Assembly: GCA_964596705.1 (NCBI GenBank)
Contig: CAZQVG010000024.1
Coordinates: forward strand, 1-8,333
Reading direction: 5' to 3'
DNA from: JABJPM01 sp964596705
Lineage (GTDB): Archaea; Nanobdellota; Nanobdellia; SCGC-AAA011-G17; PNOQ01
DNA length: 8,333 bases
Shown: one piece after another, positions 1 to 7,000 of the stretch
Layout of the letters: every line of letters begins with the position of its first letter
Numbering within the stretch: position 1 is the first letter of the stretch
Translations under genes and position numbers: made by a program
The notes under the pieces: generated by a model
What the model was told of the DNA's origin: nothing
The model's database searches: none
What the model saw: only the letters and a program-made list of their open reading frames with translations

Positions 1-12
1 CTTTATATAAAT
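1..12 (+). promoter_or_regulatory. Archaeal TATA box for the first membrane protein gene
   Basis: TTTATATAA lies at 2-10, centred about 26 bases before the ATG at 32. This is the spacing that gives a leaderless or nearly leaderless archaeal transcript. Any BRE would lie outside the window. A purine-rich stretch (GGAGAAGGGGG, 13-23) 8 bases before the ATG looks like a Shine-Dalgarno site. It would be missing from the transcript if initiation occurs at the distance predicted from the TATA box, so only one of the two signals may be functional. Confidence 0.55.
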
Positions 13-31
13 GGAGAAGGGGGTATAATAA

Positions 32-694
32 ATGGTAAAAAAGAAAAATTATAAGAGTGTGTTTTGGAAATCTTTAGTATTAACTTTATTGTTATTTTTA
101 GTTGGTGTAGCTTTTGGTATGATTGTTGAGCATGCTAGAGAAGTGAAGGTGCAAGATAAATATAGGGAACTTAGTTTTGAATTATTGGACTCTAGATTAA
201 GAACTAATTTTTATGACATTATGGGAGAGGGTTTTTGTGATTTAGCAATTACTGACAACTTAGAATTTGCAGATAAGATTTATGAAGAGGGAAAAAGGAT
301 AGAAATTTATGAGAGATTTGGAAAGCTGGAAGATCTGTTAAAAGACGAGAAAAGAAACTATGCTTTGTTGAAAACTGAGTTTTGGATGAATAGTGTGTTA
401 TTGAGGGATAAATGTAATGCAGACTATACTACTTTGGTTTATTTTTATAGGGACGATCCAATATCTGGCGAGGAAAAACAAATGCAAAATGTACAGTCGA
501 GGATTTTAATGGATTTAAAGGAGAAATACGGTGCTAGTTTAATGTTGATCCCATTGCCAATTGATTTGGATGTGGGAGTTGTTGAACTATATGTAGATAG
601 GTTTGATATAGATGATGTGCCAGCCATATTGATTAATGAAGACATTAAGTTAGAGGGGGTGCATAGTTTAGAAGAGATAGAAAAATTAATATAA
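32..694 (+). CDS. Membrane-anchored protein with degenerate thioredoxin-like domain
   Basis: This 220-residue protein has a basic N-terminus (VKKKNYK), one hydrophobic helix at about residues 11-31, then a helical and charged region (32-125). The cationic N-terminus before the helix suggests it stays in the cytoplasm and the rest faces outward. The C-terminal part (about 132-220) reads like a thioredoxin fold. It has a beta strand TTLVYFYRDD, a helix, a second strand (SLMLIPLPI), then DVPAILINE with proline 197 at the usual cis-Pro place, and a final helix SLEEIEKLI. The CxxC active site expected after the first strand is absent; the only cysteines are C69 and C128. A redox reaction through the usual motif is therefore unlikely, and a binding or structural role is more plausible. 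I recall similar uncharacterised proteins in Woesearchaeota and Pacearchaeota. The thioredoxin assignment is inferred from motif order only. The next gene's promoter lies inside its last codons. Confidence 0.85.
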   Translation: MVKKKNYKSVFWKSLVLTLLLFLVGVAFGMIVEHAREVKVQDKYRELSFELLDSRLRTNFYDIMGEGFCDLAITDNLEFADKIYEEGKRIEIYERFGKLEDLLKDEKRNYALLKTEFWMNSVLLRDKCNADYTTLVYFYRDDPISGEEKQMQNVQSRILMDLKEKYGASLMLIPLPIDLDVGVVELYVDRFDIDDVPAILINEDIKLEGVHSLEEIEKLI

Positions 695-695
695 T
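679..695 (+). promoter_or_regulatory. BRE/TATA promoter for MBF1, overlapping the end of the upstream gene
   Basis: The A-rich BRE-like AGAAAAA (679-685) is followed by TTAATATAAT (686-695), centred about 27 bases before the ATG at 718. The box includes the stop codon of the preceding gene (692-694). This points to independent, essentially leaderless transcription of the MBF1 gene. Confidence 0.55.
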
Positions 696-717
696 TCATT
701 TCATTCCCCCTTTTAAG

Positions 718-1179
718 ATGGCTAATTGTTCTATATGTGGCAAGGAATTTGACGATTTGGTTGATGCTATTGTTGAAGGTGCTATTGTAAAAGTTTGTTT
801 AGATTGCTCTAAATTTGGGAGCGTTATTACAATAAATCAGCCTGTTGTTGAGAAAAAGCTTGAGCAACGTAAGGAATTAGAGGAAAGGCCTGAATTTGTA
901 GATGTTATTGTTAAGGATTTTGCAGATAGAATTAAAAAGGGGAGAGAAAGAAAAGGGTTAAAGCAGGAAGATTTAGCGCAGGCTATAGCTGAGAAAGAGT
1001 CAGTTATTCATCAGTTGGAGACAGGGAAATTGAAGCCCAGTTTTAAGTTAGCTAAGAAATTGTCTGTATTTTTAGGAATTGACTTAATAGAGACTGTGGA
1101 AACTGCAAGAAATGTTGAGAAAAAGGTTGATTTTAAGGATAATGGCCTAACTATTGGGGATTTGTTGAAAAAAGAATAA
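718..1179 (+). CDS. mbf1: Multiprotein bridging factor 1 (MBF1), zinc ribbon plus HTH
   Basis: This 153-residue protein has the archaeal MBF1 layout. A small N-terminal zinc ribbon has two CxxC pairs (C4/C7 and C27/C30). A charged linker follows, then a Cro/C1-type helix-turn-helix domain at about 67-124 (recognisable in LKQEDLAQAI, VIHQLETGKLKPS and LAKKLSVFLGI). The C-terminal tail contains LTIGDLLKK (144-152), which resembles the conserved tail of archaeal MBF1. In archaea MBF1 is a cytoplasmic protein linked to the transcription machinery and to translating ribosomes; its exact role here cannot be read from sequence. Length is normal for the family. The start at 718 is chosen because the zinc ribbon begins right after it and a TATA box sits 27 bases upstream. 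It stands between its own promoter and the separately promoted rpoL unit. Confidence 0.95.
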   Translation: MANCSICGKEFDDLVDAIVEGAIVKVCLDCSKFGSVITINQPVVEKKLEQRKELEERPEFVDVIVKDFADRIKKGRERKGLKQEDLAQAIAEKESVIHQLETGKLKPSFKLAKKLSVFLGIDLIETVETARNVEKKVDFKDNGLTIGDLLKKE

Positions 1180-1180
1180 A

Positions 1181-1196
1181 GCGAAAGCTTTAAAAG
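1181..1196 (+). promoter_or_regulatory. BRE/TATA promoter for the rpoL-signal peptidase-TFS operon
   Basis: GCGAAAGCTTTAAAAG begins two bases after the MBF1 stop codon. GCGAAAG fits an archaeal BRE and CTTTAAAAG a TATA box. Its centre lies about 32 bases before the rpoL ATG at 1225, so a leader of only a few bases is predicted. No other promoter is evident before the two overlapping downstream genes, so the three are probably co-transcribed. Confidence 0.55.
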
Positions 1197-1200
1197 TGTA

Positions 1201-1216
1201 TTATTTTCCTTTTTTT
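1201..1216 (+). terminator. Possible poly-T terminator after MBF1
   Basis: A pyrimidine-rich tract ends in seven consecutive T (1210-1216), just downstream of the MBF1 stop. Archaeal RNA polymerase often terminates at T-runs without a hairpin. The tract also lies between the rpoL TATA box and its predicted start site, so it could instead be part of that promoter. Confidence 0.35.
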
Positions 1217-1224
1217 GGATTAAA

Positions 1225-1506
1225 ATGGAAATTAAAATTCTAGCTTTGGATAAAGAATCTATGAAACTTGAATTAGTGGGCGAGGATCACACATTTGCTA
1301 ATGCTTTGAGAAAGGAACTTTGGAATAATCCAAATGTTAAATTAGCAGGTTATAATATAGAACATCCATTAGTTAGTAATCCGGTTTTAGTTGTAGATGG
1401 AAATGGAAAAGAAGATCCAAAAAAGATGTTGTTAAAGGCTGTAGAAGGATTAAGAAAGAAAAATCTGGATTTGATTGAGCAGTTAAAAAAATTAAAGAAT
1501 GAGTAA
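1225..1506 (+). CDS. rpoL: DNA-directed RNA polymerase subunit L (Rpo11)
   Basis: This 93-residue protein matches archaeal RNA polymerase subunit L, the Rpo11/RPB11 family. It pairs with subunit D to form the assembly platform of RNA polymerase. The diagnostic parts are GEDHTFANALRKEL (19-32), AGYNIEHPL (41-49) and a C-terminal amphipathic helix rich in Lys and Leu (about 65-92). In this family the first motif forms the alpha-like dimerisation surface. Length is normal. The ATG at 1225 gives the canonical N-terminus MEIKIL directly before the first strand. The last eight bases overlap the signal peptidase start at 1499, which suggests translational coupling. Confidence 0.96.
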   Translation: MEIKILALDKESMKLELVGEDHTFANALRKELWNNPNVKLAGYNIEHPLVSNPVLVVDGNGKEDPKKMLLKAVEGLRKKNLDLIEQLKKLKNE

Positions 1507-2071
1507 TTTTTTAAAAAAAACATGGAATTTTTTATGGCATAGCGATTCTTTAGTGAGTTGGATTTTGTCTTTTATTCTTGCATTTCTTTTGGTCAAATAT
1601 GTTATCTATGCTGGATTGGGATTGATTTTGGGTACAGGTTACCCGGTTGTTGCGGTTGTGTCTGGAAGCATGGAGCATGATGGATTAAATTTTGAAGCTT
1701 GGTGGGAGCATTATGGTGAATGGTATGAGAATCATGGTATAAATATGGAGGAGTTTAACGATTATAAATTTAAGAATGGATTTAATAAGGGAGATGTTAT
1801 GGTGTTGATCGGTACAGAAGCGAAAAATATAAATAAAGGTGATGTGGTTGTTTTTCAAGCAAACTCAAAACATCCAGTGATACATCGAGTGGTTAAGGTT
1901 TGGGAAGAAGATGGAGAGTATCATTTCCAAACTAAAGGAGACCATAACTCAGATAGTTATGTTCAACTTGGAGAAACAGATATTGGTGAAAGTAAGCTGT
2001 TAGGAAAAGCGGTTTTCAAAATACCTTTTTTGGGTTGGCCTAAAATAATCTTTGCGGGGTTGGTAGGATGA
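1499..2071 (+). CDS. sec11: Signal peptidase I, archaeal/ER (Sec11) type, with lineage insertion
   Basis: This membrane protease removes signal peptides from Sec-exported proteins. The N-terminal membrane helix spans about 17-45. The catalytic serine motif VVSGSME gives S57 just before Met. The histidine motif HPVIHRV gives H129 in place of the bacterial lysine, which defines the archaeal/ER class. The KGDHNSD motif supplies D148 and D152 as candidate acidic catalytic residues. The family normally passes quickly from the serine motif to the KGD strand. Here about 33 extra residues (about 61-93), rich in Trp, Tyr, Glu and Asn, come before GFNKGDVMVL. I recall a similar insertion in related DPANN proteins. 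The C-terminus is short, ending in a weakly hydrophobic stretch (KIIFAGLVG). It overlaps rpoL by 8 bases and the TFS gene by 4. A likely client is the large secreted protein in this window (inference). Confidence 0.93.
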   Translation: MSNFLKKTWNFLWHSDSLVSWILSFILAFLLVKYVIYAGLGLILGTGYPVVAVVSGSMEHDGLNFEAWWEHYGEWYENHGINMEEFNDYKFKNGFNKGDVMVLIGTEAKNINKGDVVVFQANSKHPVIHRVVKVWEEDGEYHFQTKGDHNSDSYVQLGETDIGESKLLGKAVFKIPFLGWPKIIFAGLVG

Positions 2072-2388
2072 TAGCGAATTTATTTTGTCCAAAATGTGGC
2101 ACTATGATGTTGCCTGAGGGGAAGAAGATGAAATGTCCGGGTTGCGGGTATTCTCCAAGAGGCAAGCAAGAGAATTTAGTTTTAAAGGAGAAAGTTGAAC
2201 TTTCTAAGGACCAAGAAATTGAAGTTAGGGATAAGAAGATAGAGACCTTGCCTAAGATCAAAGAAGAGTGTCCTAAGTGTGGCGGAAAATATGCCTATTA
2301 TTGGACTTTACAGACAAGAGCAAGTGATGAATCTGAGACTAGATTTTTTGAGTGTGTGAAATGCGGCTATAGGTGGAGATCTTATTAG
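2068..2388 (+). CDS. tfs: Transcription factor S (TFS; TFIIS-like, RpoM-like)
   Basis: This 106-residue protein has the two zinc ribbons of archaeal transcript-cleavage factor TFS. The N-terminal ribbon uses C7/C10 and C23/C26. The C-terminal ribbon uses C68/C71 and C96/C99. Between the last pairs, QTRASDESETRFF carries the acidic dipeptide D87-E88. In TFIIS and TFS this dipeptide enters the polymerase secondary channel and stimulates cleavage of backtracked RNA, so the factor looks active. The linker (about 32-66) is charged. The ATG overlaps the signal peptidase stop (ATGA), and a GGTAGG just upstream may serve as a ribosome site. As I recall, TFS, RNA polymerase subunit L and PCNA genes neighbour one another in several archaea, which fits this layout. 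Confidence 0.95.
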   Translation: MIANLFCPKCGTMMLPEGKKMKCPGCGYSPRGKQENLVLKEKVELSKDQEIEVRDKKIETLPKIKEECPKCGGKYAYYWTLQTRASDESETRFFECVKCGYRWRSY

Positions 2389-2402
2389 TATATTCTTTAG
2401 AA

Positions 2403-2419
2403 TAAAAATAGTTAAAAAG
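2403..2419 (+). promoter_or_regulatory. Probable TATA promoter for PCNA
   Basis: An A-rich stretch (2403-2410) followed by TTAAAAAG (2412-2419) is centred about 29 bases before the PCNA ATG at 2445. The spacing matches the other promoters of the window. The box is less TATA-like than its neighbours, so this is a moderate call. The 56-base gap between TFS and PCNA holds nothing else obvious except T-rich sequence. Confidence 0.45.
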
Positions 2420-2444
2420 CTATTATTATTTTCTATTTATTAAG

Positions 2445-3191
2445 ATGAGGTTTGTTTTAGCAGATTCAAAATTATTGAAGGATAGTATTGGGGTTATTTC
2501 TGATTTGGTTAGTGATGTAAAAATAAAATTTGATCCTGACAAATTAGAGATTGTTGCTATGGATCCTGCTAATGTAGCCATGGTTATTTTTAGGTTATTA
2601 AGTAGTTCCTTTGTTGAATATGATGTTAAGGATGAGGAAAGTATTGTTGTAAGTTTAGATAGTTTAAAACAAATATTAAATAGGGTGAAGGCTGGAGATA
2701 GTGTTATATTTGAAGTTGATGAGGAAAATAGTAGGCTGAAGATTGAGTTTCATGGGGAAACAAAAAGAAAATTTGGTTTGGCTTTGTTAGATAGTCAAGA
2801 AAAAGATCAAAAAGTTCCATCTTTAGATTTTAGTGGGGAAGTGGAGTTAAATACTTCTGTGTTTAATGATGCAATTGATGACATGGATATTATTTCAGAT
2901 TCTGTTGTTTTGGATTTGAGTAAAGATGGTTTAGTTGTTGGTGCTGTTGGGACTACAAGTGATGCGAGAGTTCATTTAAGTGCTCTGGAAGGAAGCGAGA
3001 TTGTTTGTAAAGAAGAAAATGTTAAAGCAAAATATTCAATTGAGTATTTGAAGAAGATTGTGAAGGGCAGCAAGTTATCAAATAATGTTGTTTTAAAGTT
3101 TGGAACTGATTATCCTTTGCAAGTAGAATATAAAGTTAGGGATAAATTGCACTTAACTACTATTTTGGCGCCGAGAGTAAGCAATGATTAA
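2445..3191 (+). CDS. pcn: DNA polymerase sliding clamp (PCNA)
   Basis: At 248 residues this is a full-length archaeal PCNA. PCNA forms a ring, usually a homotrimer, that tethers polymerase, ligase, FEN1 and other PIP-box proteins to DNA. Recognisable parts are the N-terminal domain with VAMDPANVAMV (37-47), the interdomain connector region around 115-129 (LDSQEKDQKVPSLDF), and the C-terminal domain ending in YPLQVEYKV and TTILAPRV (223-245). Basic residues such as K107, R108 and K109 lie on strands that line the DNA channel in this family. No second clamp gene is seen here, which fits a homotrimer, though the rest of the genome is not visible. It has its own promoter and is followed after 38 bases by an envelope gene with a separate promoter. 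Confidence 0.97.
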   Translation: MRFVLADSKLLKDSIGVISDLVSDVKIKFDPDKLEIVAMDPANVAMVIFRLLSSSFVEYDVKDEESIVVSLDSLKQILNRVKAGDSVIFEVDEENSRLKIEFHGETKRKFGLALLDSQEKDQKVPSLDFSGEVELNTSVFNDAIDDMDIISDSVVLDLSKDGLVVGAVGTTSDARVHLSALEGSEIVCKEENVKAKYSIEYLKKIVKGSKLSNNVVLKFGTDYPLQVEYKVRDKLHLTTILAPRVSND

Positions 3192-3192
3192 T

Positions 3193-3207
3193 AGAAAGAT
3201 TTATAAG
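3193..3207 (+). promoter_or_regulatory. BRE/TATA promoter for the envelope gene pair
   Basis: AGAAAGA (3193-3199, BRE-like) joins TTTATAAG (3200-3207), centred about 26-27 bases before the ATG at 3230. It starts right after the PCNA stop. It probably drives both the K-R-G-Q protein and the overlapping large secreted-protein gene. Confidence 0.6.
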
Positions 3208-3229
3208 TTTTAGAAAGGTTTTTTAGGTT

Positions 3230-4054
3230 ATGTCTAAAAGAGGTCAAGTTAGTGTTTTTATTATCTTAGGAATAATTGTTGTAGCTTTGTTTGGTGCGCT
3301 TTTAGCTTTGAAAGGAGATATTGTTAAAGATTTTTTTAAGGGAAGCAGTAGTGAGAGATTTACTTCACCAGATATTGAGCCTGTAAAACAAGTTGTTGCA
3401 AGTTGTGTTGAAGAAAGTTTATTGAAGGGAGTTGAATATGTTTCTAATCGTGGGGGTTATTTTAATCCAATTAATTCTAGTTTTTATAGTAGAGATGTTG
3501 ATGGTGTGATAGTTGCCTATGCTTGGACTGATAAGTATGGTTCTAGGTTACCTGATTTGAAGGGTTTAGGTAATCAGATTAGGTATTATATGGAAGATCA
3601 TATGGGTGATATAAAGGATTGTATTGATGATAATTTAGGGGATTATAAGAAGAGTTGGAATATTGAGAATGAAAAAGATTTTAGTTTAGATGTGCCTAGA
3701 ATTTCAGACAATAAGATTTTGCAGAAAATTAATTATAATAATGAGCCCTTAACTGTTAGTAAGGATGAGTATGTAGCTACGGCTAGTGAGATTTTGGGAG
3801 AGGTAGATATTGCTTTGGGCCAGGCATGGAAAATGGCCAATGAGATAGTAAGTTGTTATGGTGGAGTTAATAATGAGTATTGTAATAGAGATGGAGTGAG
3901 GTTTAGGGCTGAAATTTATTCGTTGTTTAAACCACAAAATGTTGTTGGGTTGATGCAGCAGGCTTGTGGGGATGAGTGTGATCAATGTTATTATTTGAAG
4001 ATTCCTGCAGATGAAGGAGATATAATTTTTAATGTTGAGGTTAGAGAATGTTAA
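3230..4054 (+). CDS. Pilin-like (K-R-G-Q) single-pass membrane protein with conserved cysteines
   Basis: This 274-residue protein starts MSKRGQVSVFIILG, a short basic head, then Gly-Gln, then one hydrophobic helix (about 7-27). That resembles archaeal class III (prepilin-type) signal peptides, where a PibD/FlaK-type peptidase cuts between Gly and Gln. The usual Glu at +5 is Phe here, so cleavage is uncertain and it may simply be a signal anchor. The outer part contains eight cysteines (59, 131, 209, 218, 246, 250, 253, 274), an even number that suits disulfides. A segment VKQVVASCVEESLLKGVEYV followed by RGGY (about 52-77) resembles a recurrent motif I recall from uncharacterised DPANN membrane proteins. 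It overlaps the large Cys-rich gene by 7 bases, so the two are very likely co-translated and functionally linked. The function is unknown. Confidence 0.85.
   Translation: MSKRGQVSVFIILGIIVVALFGALLALKGDIVKDFFKGSSSERFTSPDIEPVKQVVASCVEESLLKGVEYVSNRGGYFNPINSSFYSRDVDGVIVAYAWTDKYGSRLPDLKGLGNQIRYYMEDHMGDIKDCIDDNLGDYKKSWNIENEKDFSLDVPRISDNKILQKINYNNEPLTVSKDEYVATASEILGEVDIALGQAWKMANEIVSCYGGVNNEYCNRDGVRFRAEIYSLFKPQNVVGLMQQACGDECDQCYYLKIPADEGDIIFNVEVREC
4037..4041 (+). promoter_or_regulatory. Shine-Dalgarno site for the large secreted protein
   Basis: GAGGT lies 6 bases before the ATG at 4048, inside the end of the upstream gene. Because this start is internal to a transcript, a ribosome site is expected here, unlike at the near-leaderless starts elsewhere. 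It supports 4048 as the true start. Confidence 0.5.
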
Positions 4055-7000
4055 ATGATAGTTTGAAAGGGATGGCTGTATTTATGAGTTTTTTAATAGT
4101 GTTTAGTGTGTTTTCTGTTTATAATGTTGAGGCAAGTGGTCCAGTTGTTCCAAATAATTGTTGTTTAAGAACTACAGATGATCAGTTTTGTGTAAATTTA
4201 GAGGATTATAATACCATAGATAATTGTGAGGGGGATCTGGTTTATGGTAGTTGTGATGCTCAACCCGATTGTGTTAAAGGAGTTTGTGTTCCGTTAGCAG
4301 GGCAATGTTTAGCAGATTATACAAGAGCTCAATGTACTGCTATTGGGGGGGAATTTTATGAAGGACAAAATGTAAACGAGGTTTCGCAATGTCAAATTGG
4401 TTGTTGTGCAAGTGAGTTAACTTGCGGGGTTATGCAGGAAAACGAATGTGTGAATGGTGAATTTAGTGCTGGTGTTAGTGATCAAAGTGAATGTGCTGCT
4501 CAATGTAGATCCGATGTAACTTTGGGATGTTTTATTGATTCTAATTCTTGTAGTTATGGAAAAGTTGGTGATTTTGATCTTACTCAAGGAGATTTTAATC
4601 CTGAACAGTTTTGTTATGAATTCACTGAATGTAGCACAAGATATGAAAGTCATGCTTATACTGCTCCAGGAGATGATGATTTAATTCCAGAATCTAGTTT
4701 AGATGTTTATTGGTATGATTCTGCAGGTAATATGGAAGAAAGGGTTGGGGAACCTGATGCAGTAACTGGAGAGATACATGAAATTCCGGGAGTACCTGAA
4801 AGTGTACAAACAAAAGGAGATTGTGATTTTCCTGATGAGAAAGCATTTGATCCAGATGGAAAAGGTGGAAGGGAAAATGCTTATTGTAAATCCACTGCAT
4901 GTGTTTTAGATTGTGAAAATTGTGAGCCTTCTAGTTTTAGGAATGGAGATAGTATATGTTTGCATATTTTTAAGGGGCAATTTACAAATGAGAAGAGAAG
5001 TAAATATTTGAGTGAATATATTTTAACTTGCAGAGATGGAATTATAGAGGTTAGTAAGGAGATAAGAGATAGAAGCAGTAGTGTTTGTTATGATGGTAGT
5101 GCTGAAGTTACAATTGGGAATGTGACTGTGAATAGAAGTTATGCTAAGGTTTTGAATAATAATTGGGAAGCTTGTTTAAGTTGTGGCGAGGGTGGAGGAA
5201 TATTTGATTATAGTGGATATGTTCCTGGTGCAGGAGGATTGATTTTGTCTAGTCTTGATAGGGGCAATTGGTGTGCACCAAAGGATGGTGGATTATTTGG
5301 TGGAACCCCTGGAAATGTTGGTGGTTCTGAAAAATGTGAAGATTTGGGAAGAGAACAAGGGATTCAGATGTGTTATTATGATAGTGATTTTTGGGCTCCT
5401 GTTGGTTCGTGTAATCCAATCTATGTTCCAAATAAGGATACAGAAGATCAATGTAATAAGTGTGGAAAGGGCGGGGATGGTAAAGCTAACCTTTGTACTG
5501 AACANNNNNNNNNNNNNNNNNNNNNNNNNNNNNNNNNNNNNNNNNNNNNNNNNNNNNNNNNNNNNNNNNNNNNNNNNNNNNNNNNNNNNNNNNNNNNNNN
5601 NNNNGGAAATAGATTGTATTGGGGGGTAGCAGGTACTCTTATAGGGTTAAGAGCAGCAAGTCAACAAGATTATGAGGAATTAGATAGATATGGATTTTCA
5701 TTTGTGAATAAAAGAACTGGGAAATATGATCTAGCTTCTATGATTGCTTTAGCTAGGGCAGTTCAGTATGCAAATGCAAGTGATGAAGATTTGAGTAATG
5801 CTGGGGAGGAATTAAGTAGTACACCAGATCAAAGTCCTACTGGTTATGAGTTTGGAACTGGTTTTATACAGGGATTAACTTATCTTTTACACGAAGATCT
5901 GATAAAAGAAGGTGCTCTTGATTTTGCAGAGGATTCACTCGATGATTTAGCTTTTGCTTTTGGATGGCCACGTGCAATAGCTACGAAATTGTATAAAGTT
6001 TTGAATACAGTGGGGGCAATTAGTTCAGTGATATTTGTTTCGGAATCATTTAATACTGGAAGTTGTAAACCTGAAGAGCCTTATTATAATAGTGATCATT
6101 GTGAAGAATGTGGTGGTGCTGAGGGGCAGTTTTATTGTACAAAACAGAGGTGCGATATTTTAGGTGGAGCAGCAGGATATTGTAGATGGGAGGCAAAAGG
6201 TGATGGAACTGAGGATGGAGTTTGTTTGCCTGTTGCAGATCCATCAGATGTAACTCCCCCTAAGATCAAGAAGATAAAATTAGAAATGTATGATCAGAAT
6301 GGGGCTTTTGTTGGGGAAAGAGAGGTTGAAAATGGTCCTTTGGAAACTCAGGAGTTTAGTTGGGAAGATGCTGTGACTGTTAAATTAAATTTGACTACAA
6401 ATGAAGAGTCTAAGTGTGCATATGGGTTTGAGCATGGAAAAGAATTTTTCAATGATGAAGGGAATGTAATAAATGGAGTAACTAGTTTAAATGGAAGGTT
6501 TACAAAAGATCATGAGGTAGAGTTTAATTTAACTGCTGCACAAAAATCAAGTGGAGAAGTTGTAGTTTATCTTAAGTGTATGGATGTAAATGGAGCTCAA
6601 CAAGACGCGAATAATGATGACTATTATGTAAAAATTCATGTTGGGGAAGAGCCGGATTATGTACCTCCAGAAATTGTAAGAACAGATCCTGCTGAGTCTG
6701 TGTTTTTGCCAGAGGGTACTAATGGTGTAGAATTTAGTTTAATTGTTAGAGATAAAGATGGTGTTAGTGAATGTAAGTATAGTCCAGGGAATGTTACGAA
6801 CTATGAAGAATTGGGTAACTTATTTAGTAAAACTGGAAGTACAGCATGTGAAGGTTCTGTTGGAAGAGACTGTGATGTGTTTAAAGCGAATCTTGTGTTT
6901 TCTGAGGGCGAAGGATTATCAGCTAGTTTTGGAGTTGGAGCAGGTTATGGTGAAAATGCTACTGTTTATACTTATAGTTTAGGGTGTAAGGATAGTTATG

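Noticed and set aside
445..699. Minus-strand open frame of 84 codons opposite the first gene
   Set aside because: Low-complexity Ser/Thr/Ile composition typical of the complement of an AT-rich gene, and it lies wholly opposite a convincing protein.
2040..2261. Minus-strand open frame opposite TFS
   Set aside because: It mirrors the zinc-ribbon gene, whose motifs are unmistakable, and has no promoter or domain of its own.
6743..6982. Plus-strand 79-codon frame inside the giant gene
   Set aside because: Out-of-frame shadow of the Ig-like region with no start signal; the main frame carries the repeat signature across it.
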